From: Bacteroidia bacterium
GTDB lineage: Bacteria > Bacteroidota > Bacteroidia > J057
Direction: 5' to 3'
Assembly: GCA_030430205.1 (NCBI GenBank)
Contig: JAUIGE010000015.1
Span: forward strand, 62,001 to 126,000
Length of the DNA stretch: 64,000 nt
Position numbers and translations under genes: made by a program. Position 1 is the first letter of the stretch, and every line of letters begins with the position of its first letter. Positions 43,990 to 53,540 of the stretch are shown piece by piece. The notes under the pieces are model-generated. The model saw only the letters and a list, made by a program, of their open reading frames with translations. It was not told where the DNA came from and did not search any database.

Positions 43990-44298
43990 ATGGAAGCTTT
44001 ATTTTCCTTTTTGTACACCAACATCGATGCGATATTTATTCTCATTCTTTCCATCTTTTTAGGTATTGAGGTCATTTCCAATGTCCCCGCTGTGCTTCAC
44101 ACACCTTTGATGTCCGGTGCCAATGCCATCCATGGCGTGGTGATCATCGGAGCCATCATCGTGATGGGACATACCAGTCCAGACAACTATCCTGCGCTCA
44201 TTTTGGGCTTTCTGGCCGTCGTGCTGGGAACACTCAATGTGGTCGGCGGATTTGTGGTGACCAACCGCATGCTGGAAATGTTTAGAAAAAAGAAATAG
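43990..44298 (+). CDS. pntAB: NAD(P) transhydrogenase, alpha-2 (membrane) subunit
   Basis: 102 residues, three membrane segments (IDAIFILILSIFLGIEVISNVP, GVVIIGAIIVMGH, LILGFLAVVLGTLNVVGGFVV) and a GFxVTNRML end, as in the short PntA2 subunits of split transhydrogenases. It works with PntB and a soluble NAD-binding alpha-1 subunit to drive NADPH formation with the proton gradient. It precedes pntB by 52 bp. The alpha-1 gene that normally comes first is absent. A TATCTTTA string at 43943 might be a promoter -7 element. Confidence 0.92.
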   Translation: MEALFSFLYTNIDAIFILILSIFLGIEVISNVPAVLHTPLMSGANAIHGVVIIGAIIVMGHTSPDNYPALILGFLAVVLGTLNVVGGFVVTNRMLEMFRKKK

Positions 44299-44350
44299 GC
44301 ACTTCTCTTGAACTAAAACTCAAACTTAACCTCAAACTTAATTTCTCCAC

Positions 44351-45733
44351 ATGGGAACTTATATACTCGAAATCTCCTATATCATCGCTTCAGTCCTCTT
44401 TATCCTGGGCCTAAAAATGCTAAGTAGCCCCGATACGGCGCGCAAAGGAAACCTTTGGGCGGCCTTTGGGATGACGCTGGCGATCGCAACGACAATTATT
44501 TTTCACACCAAAAACGGAGAGCCCATCCAAAACCATATTTGGATTTTTGCTGCCCTCGCAGTGGGCACAGTGGTTGGATGGCTACTGGCTGTCAAAGTCA
44601 AAATGACAGATATGCCCCAGATGGTATCGCTCTTTAATGGAATGGGAGGCGCATGTGCGGCCCTGATCTCCATCGGAGAATTTCCCCATGCTGAGGATCC
44701 GATGACTGGAGAGATGCTCAGCATCCTCGCTGGTCTGCTGATCGGTACCGTCTCTTTTGCCGGTTCTATGATTGCCTTCGGCAAACTCAACGGCAACATC
44801 AAGGATTGGCGCACCAAGTGGCTGACCTATTTGAATATGGCATTTCTTGTTTCCCTGATCGCCATTGGCGCTTATATCATGATGCAGCCAGAGCCCAATA
44901 TGAGCCTGATGATTGTGATGGCCGTTGTCGCGGCGATCTATGGCGTGACATTTGTTATGCCGATAGGCGGAGCGGATATGCCCGTTGTGATCTCTTTGCT
45001 CAACTCCTTTACGGGAGTTGCAGCAGCCTGTGGCGGTTTTCTGTATGATAACCAGGCCATGCTTACCGGTGGTATCCTCGTAGGATCGGCAGGTACGATC
45101 CTGACGGTGCTGATGTGCAAAGCGATGAATCGCTCCCTGGGCAATGTGATCCTCGGCGCCTTTGGCGGCGGCTCAGGTGGCGGAGCCAGCAAGGAGTATG
45201 GCGATTATACCGAAAATACCCCTACAGATGCAGCGATCATTCTTTCTTACTCAGAAAATGTCGTGATCATCCCAGGCTACGGCCTGGCCGTAGCACAAGC
45301 GCAGCACGCCTGTCATGAACTTGAAAAAGCCCTCACCGCCAAAGGCGTGAACGTGGTTTACGGTATCCACCCCGTAGCGGGCCGTATGCCCGGCCACATG
45401 AACGTACTCATGGCCGAGGCGGATGTCGCCTACGAAAAACTCCTCGACCTCGAGGATATCAACGACCAGATCGCACAGGCAGACGCCGTGCTGGTAGTCG
45501 GTGCCAATGACGTAGTAAACCCCGCCGCAGAGACGGATCCAGGCAGCCCGATTTATGGCATGCCGATCATCCAGGCACATAAAGCGAAGTCTGTCTTTAT
45601 CCTCAAGAGAAGCATGAAGCCGGGCTATGCCGGCATCGAAAATGAGCTGTTTTTTGCCTCCAATGCCAGGATGGTGTTTGGGGATGCTAAAGATACGATT
45701 CAGAAGCTGTCGGCGGAGGTGAAGGCTTTGTAG
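44351..45733 (+). CDS. pntB: NAD(P) transhydrogenase, beta subunit
   Basis: 460 residues. Membrane part with about nine segments, including MVSLFNGMGGACAALIS and ADMPVVISLLNSFTGVAAACGGF. The C-terminal NADPH-binding domain III begins near residue 285 (VIIPGYGLAVAQAQHACHELEKALTAKG), with GIHPVAGRMPGHMNVLMAEADV, LVVGANDVVNPAAE and MPIIQAHKAKSVFILKRSMKPGYAGIEN. All typical domain-III motifs are intact. Confidence 0.95.
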   Translation: MGTYILEISYIIASVLFILGLKMLSSPDTARKGNLWAAFGMTLAIATTIIFHTKNGEPIQNHIWIFAALAVGTVVGWLLAVKVKMTDMPQMVSLFNGMGGACAALISIGEFPHAEDPMTGEMLSILAGLLIGTVSFAGSMIAFGKLNGNIKDWRTKWLTYLNMAFLVSLIAIGAYIMMQPEPNMSLMIVMAVVAAIYGVTFVMPIGGADMPVVISLLNSFTGVAAACGGFLYDNQAMLTGGILVGSAGTILTVLMCKAMNRSLGNVILGAFGGGSGGGASKEYGDYTENTPTDAAIILSYSENVVIIPGYGLAVAQAQHACHELEKALTAKGVNVVYGIHPVAGRMPGHMNVLMAEADVAYEKLLDLEDINDQIAQADAVLVVGANDVVNPAAETDPGSPIYGMPIIQAHKAKSVFILKRSMKPGYAGIENELFFASNARMVFGDAKDTIQKLSAEVKAL

Positions 45734-45755
45734 TCTAACCCAATCTCCCCCCAAA

Positions 45756-46328
45756 ATGCAATTCTACCTCGAAAGTACCCTCAAGCAATACCAGTACTAC
45801 AAATCCCTGGGGGAAAAGGCCATGCGCCAAATCCCCGAAGACAAACTCTTCTACATGCACAATGAAGACAGCAATAGCATCGCTGTGATTGTAAAGCACC
45901 TATGGGGCAATATGCTGTCGAGATTCACTGACTTTATGACCGCCGATGGCGAGAAGGCGTGGCGAAAGCGGGATGCTGAGTTTGAAAATGATATTCAGTC
46001 TGTGGCAGAAATGTGGGAGAAATGGGAAGCTGGCTGGAAGGTAGTTTTTGAGGCTTTGCAGCCTCTGGAGACGGACGATTTGGAAAAAATCGTCTACATC
46101 CGCAACCAGGGCCACACCGTGGTTGAAGCTGTTAATCGCCAATTGGCGCATTATGCCTACCATGTGGGCCAGATTGTCTTTTTGGCGAAGATACTGACTG
46201 AAGGCTCCTGGCAGAGCCTGAGTATCCCGCGTGGCGGATCAACTGCTTTCAATCAGGAAAAGTTTTCTCAGGAGAAAGCAAAGGGGCATTTTACGGATGA
46301 GTTCTTGGGACAAGAGGAAAAAAAATAA
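45756..46328 (+). CDS. DinB-like / DUF1572 protein
   Basis: 190 residues, soluble, all-helical. HLWGNMLSRFTDFMTADGEKAWRKRDAEFE and QLAHYAYHVGQIVFLAKIL give the three metal-binding histidines expected of the DinB/YfiT four-helix bundle. The C-terminus has the LSIPRGGSTAFNQEKF stretch characteristic of DUF1572. Thought to include thiol-dependent transferases; actual activity unknown. It starts 22 bp after pntB. Confidence 0.85.
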   Translation: MQFYLESTLKQYQYYKSLGEKAMRQIPEDKLFYMHNEDSNSIAVIVKHLWGNMLSRFTDFMTADGEKAWRKRDAEFENDIQSVAEMWEKWEAGWKVVFEALQPLETDDLEKIVYIRNQGHTVVEAVNRQLAHYAYHVGQIVFLAKILTEGSWQSLSIPRGGSTAFNQEKFSQEKAKGHFTDEFLGQEEKK

Positions 46329-46332
46329 GGAT

Positions 46333-46360
46333 ATGCCTACTGCCTACTAACCCCTGCCAA
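46333..46360. repeat. 7-bp tandem repeat, unit TGCCTAC
   Basis: Four heptamers (TGCCTAC, TGCCTAC, TAACCCC, TGCCAAC) fill the 37-bp convergent gap between the DinB-like gene and nspC. Confidence 0.7.
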
Positions 46361-46365
46361 CTATC

Positions 46366-47505
46366 TCACCCCATCCGCCCCTTATAATCCTCATACACAA
46401 ATTCCCGCATCACCTTGGGTTCGCCCTCTTCCGTCCAAAGGACGATATCCGGGTGATGCAAGCCATTAAACATGGTTGTTTTCACCAGGGTATAATGGAT
46501 CATATCCAAAAAGATCAGCCTATCTCCTACTGAAAGGGCATGGTCGAAACTGTATTCGCCCATAAAATCCCCTGCCAGGCAGCTCATGCCGCCAAGGCGG
46601 TAGGTCGGATTGCCTTCCACAGGATCGCTTGCACCGATGATTTTGGGCCTGTATGGCATCTCCAGGGTATCAGGCATGTGGTTGGTAAAGGAAACGTCCA
46701 AAATGGCCGTTTTCACCCCTCCCCTTTCTACTATATCCAATACAGTGGCCACCAACTCACCTGTCTCCCAGGCGATGGCGCCGCCGGGCTCGAGGATGAC
46801 TTGCAGCTCATATTTCTCCCGGAAATTCTTCAGGATTTTTACCAGCAAATCTATGTTGTAGCCCTTTCGGGTCATGAGGTGACCGCCGCCCATATTCACC
46901 CATTTCAATTGGTGGAGTAAATGGCCAAATTTTGCTTCGAAAGAAGCGATGACTTTCTCCAGGCTTTCGGCGCTGGACTCACACAAAGCATGAAAATGAA
47001 GGCCTTCTATGCCTTCGGGCAATCCTTCTGACAAGGATTCGGCATCTATGCCCAGGCGTGAAGTCGGTGAAGTCGGATTGTACAAATCCGTCTCCACATC
47101 GGACCAGCCCGGATTGACCCGCAATCCCATGGAAATAGGATTTTCAAATCCCTGGACCCGATCCTTAAAGCGCCGGTACTGACTCAGCGAATTGAAGGTC
47201 AGGTGGCTGCTGTAGCCCATCATCTCATCGAACTCGCTGTCACGGTAGGCCACACAATAGGTGTGTGCTTTGCTTTTCATCTCTTCGAAGCAAAGCTTCG
47301 CCTCATGCAGCGAACTGGCCGTAGCGCCTTTCAGAAAGGCCCGCACCATGGGGAAGGCAGGCCAGCAGGCAAAGCCTTTGAAAGCCAGGATAATATCTAC
47401 GCCAGCCCTGTCCTGTACATCAGCTATCAGTTCCAGGTTTTTAAGTAGCCTTTCTTCATCTATAACAAAGGCAGGGGAGGAAATTTTCGAATAATCAATG
47501 GCCAT
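46366..47505 (-). CDS. nspC: carboxynorspermidine decarboxylase
   Basis: 379 residues from the ATG at 47505 (a TTG two codons earlier is less likely). PLP-dependent alanine-racemase-fold decarboxylase: PLP lysine in ILAFKGFACW (Lys43), HFHALCESSAE, WVNMGGGHLMTRKGY and the C-terminal catalytic LGGMSCLAGDFMGEYSF. It makes norspermidine or spermidine from the carboxylated precursor. It is 10 bp downstream of the GNAT-nitrilase gene. The partner dehydrogenase gene is not in the window. Confidence 0.93.
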   Translation of the reverse strand: MAIDYSKISSPAFVIDEERLLKNLELIADVQDRAGVDIILAFKGFACWPAFPMVRAFLKGATASSLHEAKLCFEEMKSKAHTYCVAYRDSEFDEMMGYSSHLTFNSLSQYRRFKDRVQGFENPISMGLRVNPGWSDVETDLYNPTSPTSRLGIDAESLSEGLPEGIEGLHFHALCESSAESLEKVIASFEAKFGHLLHQLKWVNMGGGHLMTRKGYNIDLLVKILKNFREKYELQVILEPGGAIAWETGELVATVLDIVERGGVKTAILDVSFTNHMPDTLEMPYRPKIIGASDPVEGNPTYRLGGMSCLAGDFMGEYSFDHALSVGDRLIFLDMIHYTLVKTTMFNGLHHPDIVLWTEEGEPKVMREFVYEDYKGRMG

Positions 47506-47515
47506 TTTCAATATC

Positions 47516-49039
47516 TTATTTCAATCTTAACTCATACAAATCTTTTCGCCTATCGCGCAAATTTCGCACCGCGCCAAAGCGGTTTAGCTCCCGCAACATA
47601 TCCAGGTCCACATCAACAACCAGAATCATTTCTGTATTGGGGGTGGCTTCGGCCTTGATGCCGTTGGCGGGGAAAGCGAAATCGCAGGGCGTGAAGACCA
47701 TGGACTGCGCATATTGGATGTCCATATTATGGACGCGGGGCAGGTTGCCGACGCTCCCTGTTATGGCAACATAACATTCGTTTTCGATGGCGCGGGCCTG
47801 TGCGCAGTTGCGCACGCGGGAGTAGCCATTTTGGGTATCTGTCAGAAATGGGACAAAGAGAATGTCCATGCCCTGGTCTGCAAGGATACGGCCCAACTCA
47901 GGGAATTCCACATCATAACAAATCAAAACACCGATTTTTCCACAGTCTGTATCGAAAGTCTTAAGCTTGCGCCCTCCACGCATCCCCCAATCCCGGGCCT
48001 CGTCAGGCGTGACGTGTATTTTTTCAAACTCTTCAACACTCCCGTCCCTTCTACATAAGTAGCCTACATTATACAGGATACCATCATCTTTCACCAGAGG
48101 CATGCTGCCCGTGATGATGTTGATGTTATAAGAAATGGATAGTTCTGAAAATTTATCGCGGATCGCTTCAGTATAATTGGCCAGTTCGCGGATGGAGTTG
48201 GGGAGAGAAAGATGGTTGTAGGGCTCCATCAAAGGTGCATTGAAAAACTCCGGAAATATCGCAAAGTCAACCCTGTAGCCCGAAACAGCATCCACAAAGT
48301 ATTCCACCTGCTGCATCAAATCTTCAAAGCTATTGTATTTGCGCATTTGCCATTGCACAAGGCCCAGGCGGACGACAGTCTTGGTTGCTCTTGGCTTTTT
48401 GCTGGGACGCTCATAATAAATGTTATCCCATTTCAACAAAACCGCATACTCTTTGGAGGCAGCATCTCCTTCCAGGTAATTTTTGATGATTTTGGTGGGA
48501 TGAAAATCATTGGAAAGCTGAAAATTCAGAACGGGGTCGTTGATCTCTTTCAATCGAACTTTTTCGATGTATTGCTTGGGGCTTAGCTCCTCCTCGTATT
48601 TGTGATAATTGGGAATGCGACCTCCGAACATAATGCTCTTGAGGTTCATTTTTTCACAAATTTCCTTGCGGAAATCATATAAACGCCTGCCCAGGCGCAG
48701 CCCACGAAATTCGGGTTTGATAAAAATATCAATCCCATATAAAACATCCCCCTCAGCATCATGGGTATTAAAGGTGTAGTCTGCTGTTATATCATTATAG
48801 GTATGCTGATCTTCAAAGGAATTATAATCCACGATGATAGACAAAGCACAACCGGCCAGTACACCATTAGCTTTGATTACGACCTGACCTTCAGGAAAAA
48901 TGCTGATCAACTTTTCTAAATGATATTTTTCCCAATAAGGCTCATCCAAATTAGCATAAGCCAAAATCATGGCTTCTTTCAACTCCTCATAGTCCTGCAT
49001 GGTCAAAAACTCCAGTTCAATCGCATCAATTTTTGTCAT
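47516..49039 (-). CDS. bifunctional GNAT N-acetyltransferase / carbon-nitrogen hydrolase (nitrilase fold)
   Basis: 507 residues. The N-terminal GNAT domain (1 to ~215) has YGIDIFIKPEFRGLRLGRRLYDFRKE, the acetyl-CoA pyrophosphate loop. The nitrilase-superfamily domain (from ~222) has the catalytic triad Glu264 (FAIFPEFFNAPL), Lys340 (FEKIHVTPDEARDWG) and Cys374 (VLICYDVEFPELG). The fusion is widespread in bacteria and sits beside polyamine genes here, so an amide substrate related to polyamine or arginine metabolism is possible. That link is inference. Confidence 0.93.
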   Translation of the reverse strand: MTKIDAIELEFLTMQDYEELKEAMILAYANLDEPYWEKYHLEKLISIFPEGQVVIKANGVLAGCALSIIVDYNSFEDQHTYNDITADYTFNTHDAEGDVLYGIDIFIKPEFRGLRLGRRLYDFRKEICEKMNLKSIMFGGRIPNYHKYEEELSPKQYIEKVRLKEINDPVLNFQLSNDFHPTKIIKNYLEGDAASKEYAVLLKWDNIYYERPSKKPRATKTVVRLGLVQWQMRKYNSFEDLMQQVEYFVDAVSGYRVDFAIFPEFFNAPLMEPYNHLSLPNSIRELANYTEAIRDKFSELSISYNINIITGSMPLVKDDGILYNVGYLCRRDGSVEEFEKIHVTPDEARDWGMRGGRKLKTFDTDCGKIGVLICYDVEFPELGRILADQGMDILFVPFLTDTQNGYSRVRNCAQARAIENECYVAITGSVGNLPRVHNMDIQYAQSMVFTPCDFAFPANGIKAEATPNTEMILVVDVDLDMLRELNRFGAVRNLRDRRKDLYELRLK

Positions 49040-49172
49040 ACTTTTTTTTTTAAGTCAGACTTATGCCTGAGGGCGCAAATATAGAATAATGTCTTATTAT
49101 AAAGTCAGGATTATTGCAAAACGCCTTTCCAAATATTCTGTAAATTGCTCCCTTATTCATAATTAAATTAAC

Positions 49173-49682
49173 ATGAGAACTTCCTCATTCCCAGCATTTC
49201 TGCGTTTTAACATTTCAAATTCCATTCCTATCATCTTTTTCATTTCTATACTTTTTACTCTTTCGCCAGCTTGTCGCCAACCACAAAAAGGCACGCTCAG
49301 TGTAGCTTCTCAGACTGAACTCGAAATCCTCGCAGCCAGGGATTGGGAAACAGAAGATAAGTTCCAAAAACTGGCAGAGATCATCGCACGGGTACTTGAA
49401 GAAGCTTTGGAAAAAAAGGATGATGCAGCCATGATCAATCACCTCAAGGAATTCAATTCTCAAAACCAGGATGTACTGAATCAGCTTCAGGCAGAAATTG
49501 ATTTTTGGTTTAAATTTGTGGATAAAGAGGAAAAAAATGAATTTTTGATGCGTTTTTGGCCCAAAAAATATGCTAAAAGCCTTCGCAATAGCGAGGCGAA
49601 GTTTTTCCGCCGAACCAAAGACAAACCCGAATACAGAAAACACTTTCTCCAACTTATGCGACCGATTGAAATGCGGAAGTAG
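49173..49682 (+). CDS. small helical lipoprotein, unknown function
   Basis: 169 residues with an N-terminal hydrophobic segment and Cys (LSPAC-R), suggesting a lipoprotein. The mature region is charged and mostly helical (EIIARVLEEALEKKDDAAMINHLKEFNSQNQDVLNQLQAEIDFWFKFVDKEEKNEFLMRFW), with a basic C-terminus. No family recognised. Followed by a short heptamer repeat and the ABC exporter. Confidence 0.6.
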   Translation: MRTSSFPAFLRFNISNSIPIIFFISILFTLSPACRQPQKGTLSVASQTELEILAARDWETEDKFQKLAEIIARVLEEALEKKDDAAMINHLKEFNSQNQDVLNQLQAEIDFWFKFVDKEEKNEFLMRFWPKKYAKSLRNSEAKFFRRTKDKPEYRKHFLQLMRPIEMRK

Positions 49683-49686
49683 GGAA

Positions 49687-49716
49687 GTTTTGAGTTTCGG
49701 GTTTTGAGTAACGGGT
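49687..49716. repeat. 7-bp tandem repeat, unit GTTTTGA/GTTTCGG
   Basis: About four heptamers directly after the lipoprotein stop, same unit family as the arrays at 1.25, 8.85, 32.2 and 40.2 kb. Confidence 0.75.
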
Positions 49717-49752
49717 ATATTATCAAAGTTTTATTTTAGCAAATTCTTCTTC

Positions 49753-51501
49753 ATGTTCCGTCTCTTCCGTTATCTTACAAATTACCGCGCATCTTTCAGC
49801 TGGAATATTTTCCACGCTATTATCAATAAGATTTTTGACCTCATGCCGCCGATCATGGTCGGCAGTTGGCTTGTCAATAGCCTCGAAGGCGATCCGCCTT
49901 CCTGGTTGCCAGGTGATGACACCTGGGAGCAGGTACTGCTGATCTGCGGGCTGATAGCCCTCGTTTTTCTGCTCGAAAGTTTTTTCGAGTGGCGCTTTCA
50001 GCTGGGATTTCGCCGGTTGGCGCAGCGGGTGCAGCATGACCTGCGCATAGACGCCTACGATCACCTGCAAAGGCGCGAGATCGCCTATTTCGAAAAAAGC
50101 CGCACAGGCAACCTCATGGCCATGCTCAATGACGACATCAATCAGCTGGAGCGCTTCCTGAACAGCGGCTTTGTAGAATTGCTGCACATGTTTGTGCTGG
50201 TCGTAGTCGCATCTCTCACCCTTTTTGATGCGAATTGGCAAATGGGATTGATCGCTGTCGGGGTCATACCCCTCATCATTGTTGGCAGCATTTTTTACCA
50301 AAGATGGATTACCCCTCACTATACCAACATCCGCGAATGGGTAGGCGCCTTGAGCAGCAGGTTGGAAAATAATTTGTCCGGTATTTTGGTGATCAAAAGT
50401 TTTGCAACGGAAGACTATGAGAAAAAGCGGGTGGAAGAGGCTTCCAATGGCTATATGGCGGCCAATTTTGGCGCTATACGGCTGAATTCAGCTTATATCC
50501 CTATTATCCGGATTTTTGTTACCATCGGCTTTGCGGGGAGTTTGCTGCTGGGTGCATATTGGTATGTGGAAGGCACGCACGGCATCAGCCTGGGAGACAT
50601 CACGCTTTTTGCCATGATGACCCAGCGCCTGCTCTGGCCCATCACCGGCCTGGGCCGGATACTGGATGATTATGAGCGCGCGCGCGCCAGTGCAAGGCGG
50701 GTTTTTGGCTTGATGGAAAGCCCCAGTGAGCTAGCTTTAGCAGCTGATCCTCAGGACCCCATGCCTTTTTCTGCTCAAATTGATTTTGAGCATGTTGATT
50801 TTTTCTATGATAAAAAAAGACCCATCCTCACTGATATCAACTTTAGCCTGAAGCCTGGAGAAACTATGGGCATCGCCGGGCCTACCGGAGAGGGCAAAAC
50901 CACCCTGATAAAGCTGCTTCTCAGGCTTTACGACATCAATAAGGGAAGCATCCAGATAAGCGGAACGGATCTGCGGGATTGGGACCTGAAAGCGCTCAGG
51001 CATAAAATCGCCCTGGTGTCACAAGACACCTATCTCTTCCACGGAAACATCCGTGAAAACATCGCCTACGCCCGCGAAGCGGCCACAGAGGCCGAAATCA
51101 TCGCTGCTTCACAGCAGGCGCAGTTGCACGATTTCGTGCTGTCGCTGCCAGAGGGCTACGATACCATCGTAGGCGAGCGCGGCATCAAGCTGTCCGGCGG
51201 ACAGCGCCAACGCCTGAGCATCGCCCGGGCGATCCTGAAAGATGCGCCCATCCTGATCCTGGACGAAGCGACTTCCTCGGTGGACTCGGAGACCGAGCGT
51301 GCCATTCAAGAGAATCTTGATAAGTTGGTACAGGGCCGTACGGCCATTATCATCGCGCATCGCCTGTCAACCCTCCGCAATGCGGATCGGATTCTCGTGT
51401 TGCAGGATGGGCGCGTAGCGGAGGAAGGCCATCATGAGGAGTTGGTGGGAGGAAACGGCGTTTACGCCGAGCTGTGGCGGGTGCAGGTAGGAGAGGAATA
51501 A
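49753..51501 (+). CDS. ABC exporter (fused permease and ATPase)
   Basis: 582 residues. N-terminal type-1 exporter membrane domain (six TMs, residues 1 to ~330) with DLRIDAYDHLQRREIAYFEKSRTGNLMAMLNDD. The ATPase domain (from ~345) has Walker A GPTGEGKTT (Glu replaces the second Gly/Ser of the common GxSGSGKST), Q-loop SQDTYLF, signature LSGGQRQRLSIARA and Walker B ILILDEATSSVDSETE, then the H-loop IIAHRLSTL. Lipid or drug efflux is plausible; it probably works as a homodimer. Confidence 0.95.
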   Translation: MFRLFRYLTNYRASFSWNIFHAIINKIFDLMPPIMVGSWLVNSLEGDPPSWLPGDDTWEQVLLICGLIALVFLLESFFEWRFQLGFRRLAQRVQHDLRIDAYDHLQRREIAYFEKSRTGNLMAMLNDDINQLERFLNSGFVELLHMFVLVVVASLTLFDANWQMGLIAVGVIPLIIVGSIFYQRWITPHYTNIREWVGALSSRLENNLSGILVIKSFATEDYEKKRVEEASNGYMAANFGAIRLNSAYIPIIRIFVTIGFAGSLLLGAYWYVEGTHGISLGDITLFAMMTQRLLWPITGLGRILDDYERARASARRVFGLMESPSELALAADPQDPMPFSAQIDFEHVDFFYDKKRPILTDINFSLKPGETMGIAGPTGEGKTTLIKLLLRLYDINKGSIQISGTDLRDWDLKALRHKIALVSQDTYLFHGNIRENIAYAREAATEAEIIAASQQAQLHDFVLSLPEGYDTIVGERGIKLSGGQRQRLSIARAILKDAPILILDEATSSVDSETERAIQENLDKLVQGRTAIIIAHRLSTLRNADRILVLQDGRVAEEGHHEELVGGNGVYAELWRVQVGEE

Positions 51502-51520
51502 AAAATAACGAAAAAAGAAA

Positions 51521-53005
51521 TTGAGAGGTCTCTCCTGGCATATTGCTTCCTGGAAATGGCTGATCCCCATTCTCCTCCTAAAAGGTCTCCTTTTCACCTA
51601 CTTCGCATGGGAACTCCATCGCCTCGAAGGCGATAAGCTGATAGCGGGCATTTTTCGCGTTTACGACGATACCAGGTCCTATTATGACCCCATTGAAAAT
51701 CTGGTAGATGGAAAAGGCTATAGCCGTTACGGCTATGCTGAATATGGCGAGCAGGAGCTCGTTCCCTTTGCCGGGCGTCTGCCGGGCTTATTGCCCGTTT
51801 ATGGGCCGCTGTATGCGGTTTTGGGGCAGAAAGCTGCCCGTGCTGTGATGGTCCTTCTGCAATTTTTGATGGGCTGCCTGGGCGTTTGGCTTATGGGCCA
51901 AATAGCTTTTCGCCTGCTGAAATCGCAGACGATGGCCTTTATCGTTATGTTTCTCTACCTGATTTATTATCCTTTACATATCTATGAGCATGCAGGTGCT
52001 TCTGAGAGCCTCAGCATGTTTTTTTGCTTATTGAGCTTTGGGTTTTTGCTGAAATATGCAGAAAAAGATGCGTGGAAATGGCTGGTTTGGGCAGGGATAT
52101 TTTTTGCCTGGGCGGTGTTTTTGCGACCTGTTTTTGGGAGTTTGCTTGTTGCTTTTGCGCTTGTATTGATCGGAACGGAGAGGCGGAGTGCCGGAGAGAA
52201 AAAAGGGCTTTATTGGAATTTGAAAATTATTTCCATCTTTTTCCTGCCGCTACTCATTGCCCTCAGCGTCTGGTCGACAAGAAATTCCCTCACGATGAAT
52301 CGATTCATCCCCCTCGAAGATGCATGGCATCTTTCCTACCCCCATGAGCCCGAATACCGCCCTGGCGGTATGGCCATCCGCAAACTCATCCGCGCCTGGG
52401 GCGGGGATATGCTCTACTGGACCCATGGGTCCATGGGCAATATGCTGATGAATCCGAAAACGGATGGAGATATAGCTAAAGATTTACCCAAAAGGGTATA
52501 TACGCCTGATTATCAGGCTGATTCCATCCAATTGCTGCGTGATTTTTACCTGGAGGGAAAGCAGGAAAAAGCCGCTTCCATGGCTGTCCGCTTTTTGGCT
52601 TCCTACCAACAACACAAACCTTTGGAAGCCTATTTTTTCTCCCGCATCCGCCTTACAGTAAAGTTCTTCTTTCGCCTCATACGACATGACCTGCCCTTTC
52701 CCTCCAGGGAAAATATCCAGCCATATCAACTGTTGATCAAAGGATTTTATATCCTGTATTATTATTTCTGGGCTGTGCTCGGGCTATTGGGAGGGATATA
52801 TGCTTGGGGTAAAAAAAATACTTCCCAGTTAAAAAAATGGCTTCTTTTCCCCCTTAGTATGACGTTCGTTCTGACCTTTGTCCTGGGAATGATAGAAGAA
52901 CGCTATCTCCTGCCCCTTTTTCCCTTTATGCTGATATATGGCGTTTACCTCCTTTTTCAATGGCCCTTCATGCGAAAAATCATCCCACTCAGTGTGAATT
53001 CATAG
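51521..53005 (+). CDS. polytopic membrane glycosyltransferase-like protein (GT39/ArnT-like)
   Basis: 494 residues starting at TTG 51521, because the next in-frame Met lies past the first membrane segments. About ten hydrophobic segments. A DDTRSYYDPIENLVDGKGY region after TM1 fits the luminal acidic loop of PMT/ArnT-like transferases (catalytic Asp pair), and RLPGLLPVYGPLYAVLG resembles the arrangement in lipid-linked sugar transferases. The gene starts 19 bp after the ABC exporter stop, likely one operon. Substrate unknown. Confidence 0.75.
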   Translation: MRGLSWHIASWKWLIPILLLKGLLFTYFAWELHRLEGDKLIAGIFRVYDDTRSYYDPIENLVDGKGYSRYGYAEYGEQELVPFAGRLPGLLPVYGPLYAVLGQKAARAVMVLLQFLMGCLGVWLMGQIAFRLLKSQTMAFIVMFLYLIYYPLHIYEHAGASESLSMFFCLLSFGFLLKYAEKDAWKWLVWAGIFFAWAVFLRPVFGSLLVAFALVLIGTERRSAGEKKGLYWNLKIISIFFLPLLIALSVWSTRNSLTMNRFIPLEDAWHLSYPHEPEYRPGGMAIRKLIRAWGGDMLYWTHGSMGNMLMNPKTDGDIAKDLPKRVYTPDYQADSIQLLRDFYLEGKQEKAASMAVRFLASYQQHKPLEAYFFSRIRLTVKFFFRLIRHDLPFPSRENIQPYQLLIKGFYILYYYFWAVLGLLGGIYAWGKKNTSQLKKWLLFPLSMTFVLTFVLGMIEERYLLPLFPFMLIYGVYLLFQWPFMRKIIPLSVNS

Positions 53006-53070
53006 CTGTTTGGGTAAAAGCCGTTGGTACCTTTATGGAGTTTAAGTAACTAGCTGTAGATAAAGCATAT

Positions 53071-53457
53071 ATGAAACAGATTAGTGGCATATTTTTATTG
53101 ATTCTGTATATGGTGGGCATGCTCAGGCCAGTCCTGCCCTATTTGGAATATGCCATCAATCAAAAGCATATCGCAACAGAACTCTGTATCAACCATGACA
53201 AACCGGAACTGAAGTGTAACGGTCATTGTTACCTGATGCAGCAGTTGAAAGCCATGGCGGTAGAACAAGGCAGCGAGCTGCCTTCCGAAGTTCCGCCGGT
53301 GCTATCTGTTGAAGAAGTCCTCTCTGTCCATATAGTGGACCCTTACGCACTTTTTACAGCCCTTCCTCAGCAATTATTCTCTTTCCCTCCTGAGGCTGAT
53401 CCTCTCACCGAGGCAATATACCTGGGCACAGTCGAGCCACCGCCAAAGTTTTCATGA
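53071..53457 (+). CDS. small membrane-associated protein with Cys-x9-Cys-x3-Cys motif
   Basis: 128 residues: hydrophobic N-terminus (IFLLILYMVGML) and the block ELCINHDKPELKCNGHCYLMQQL with Cys39, Cys49 and Cys53. The CNGxCYL motif recurs in unannotated Bacteroidota proteins that sit near metal-handling genes. The rest has no recognised domain. Position before the MbnP/MbnH-like genes suggests a metal (copper or iron) related role; inference only. Confidence 0.6.
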   Translation: MKQISGIFLLILYMVGMLRPVLPYLEYAINQKHIATELCINHDKPELKCNGHCYLMQQLKAMAVEQGSELPSEVPPVLSVEEVLSVHIVDPYALFTALPQQLFSFPPEADPLTEAIYLGTVEPPPKFS

Positions 53458-53520
53458 AATTTTCTTTTTTCGCTTTAGCAAATACCTGATCCGGTTTTTG
53501 CGCTAAAGCTTATTTCATGA
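53452..53520. promoter_or_regulatory. nested inverted repeats between Cys-motif gene and barrel gene
   Basis: Outer arms TCATGAAAT (53452-53460) and ATTTCATGA (53512-53520) enclose inner arms GCTTTAGC (53472-53479) and GCTAAAGC (53502-53509). Both arm pairs are exact. It overlaps the stop of the first gene. It may be an RNA hairpin or a protein-binding site controlling the downstream cassette. Confidence 0.45.
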
Positions 53521-53540
53521 ATCTTTAACCTTTCATCCAG

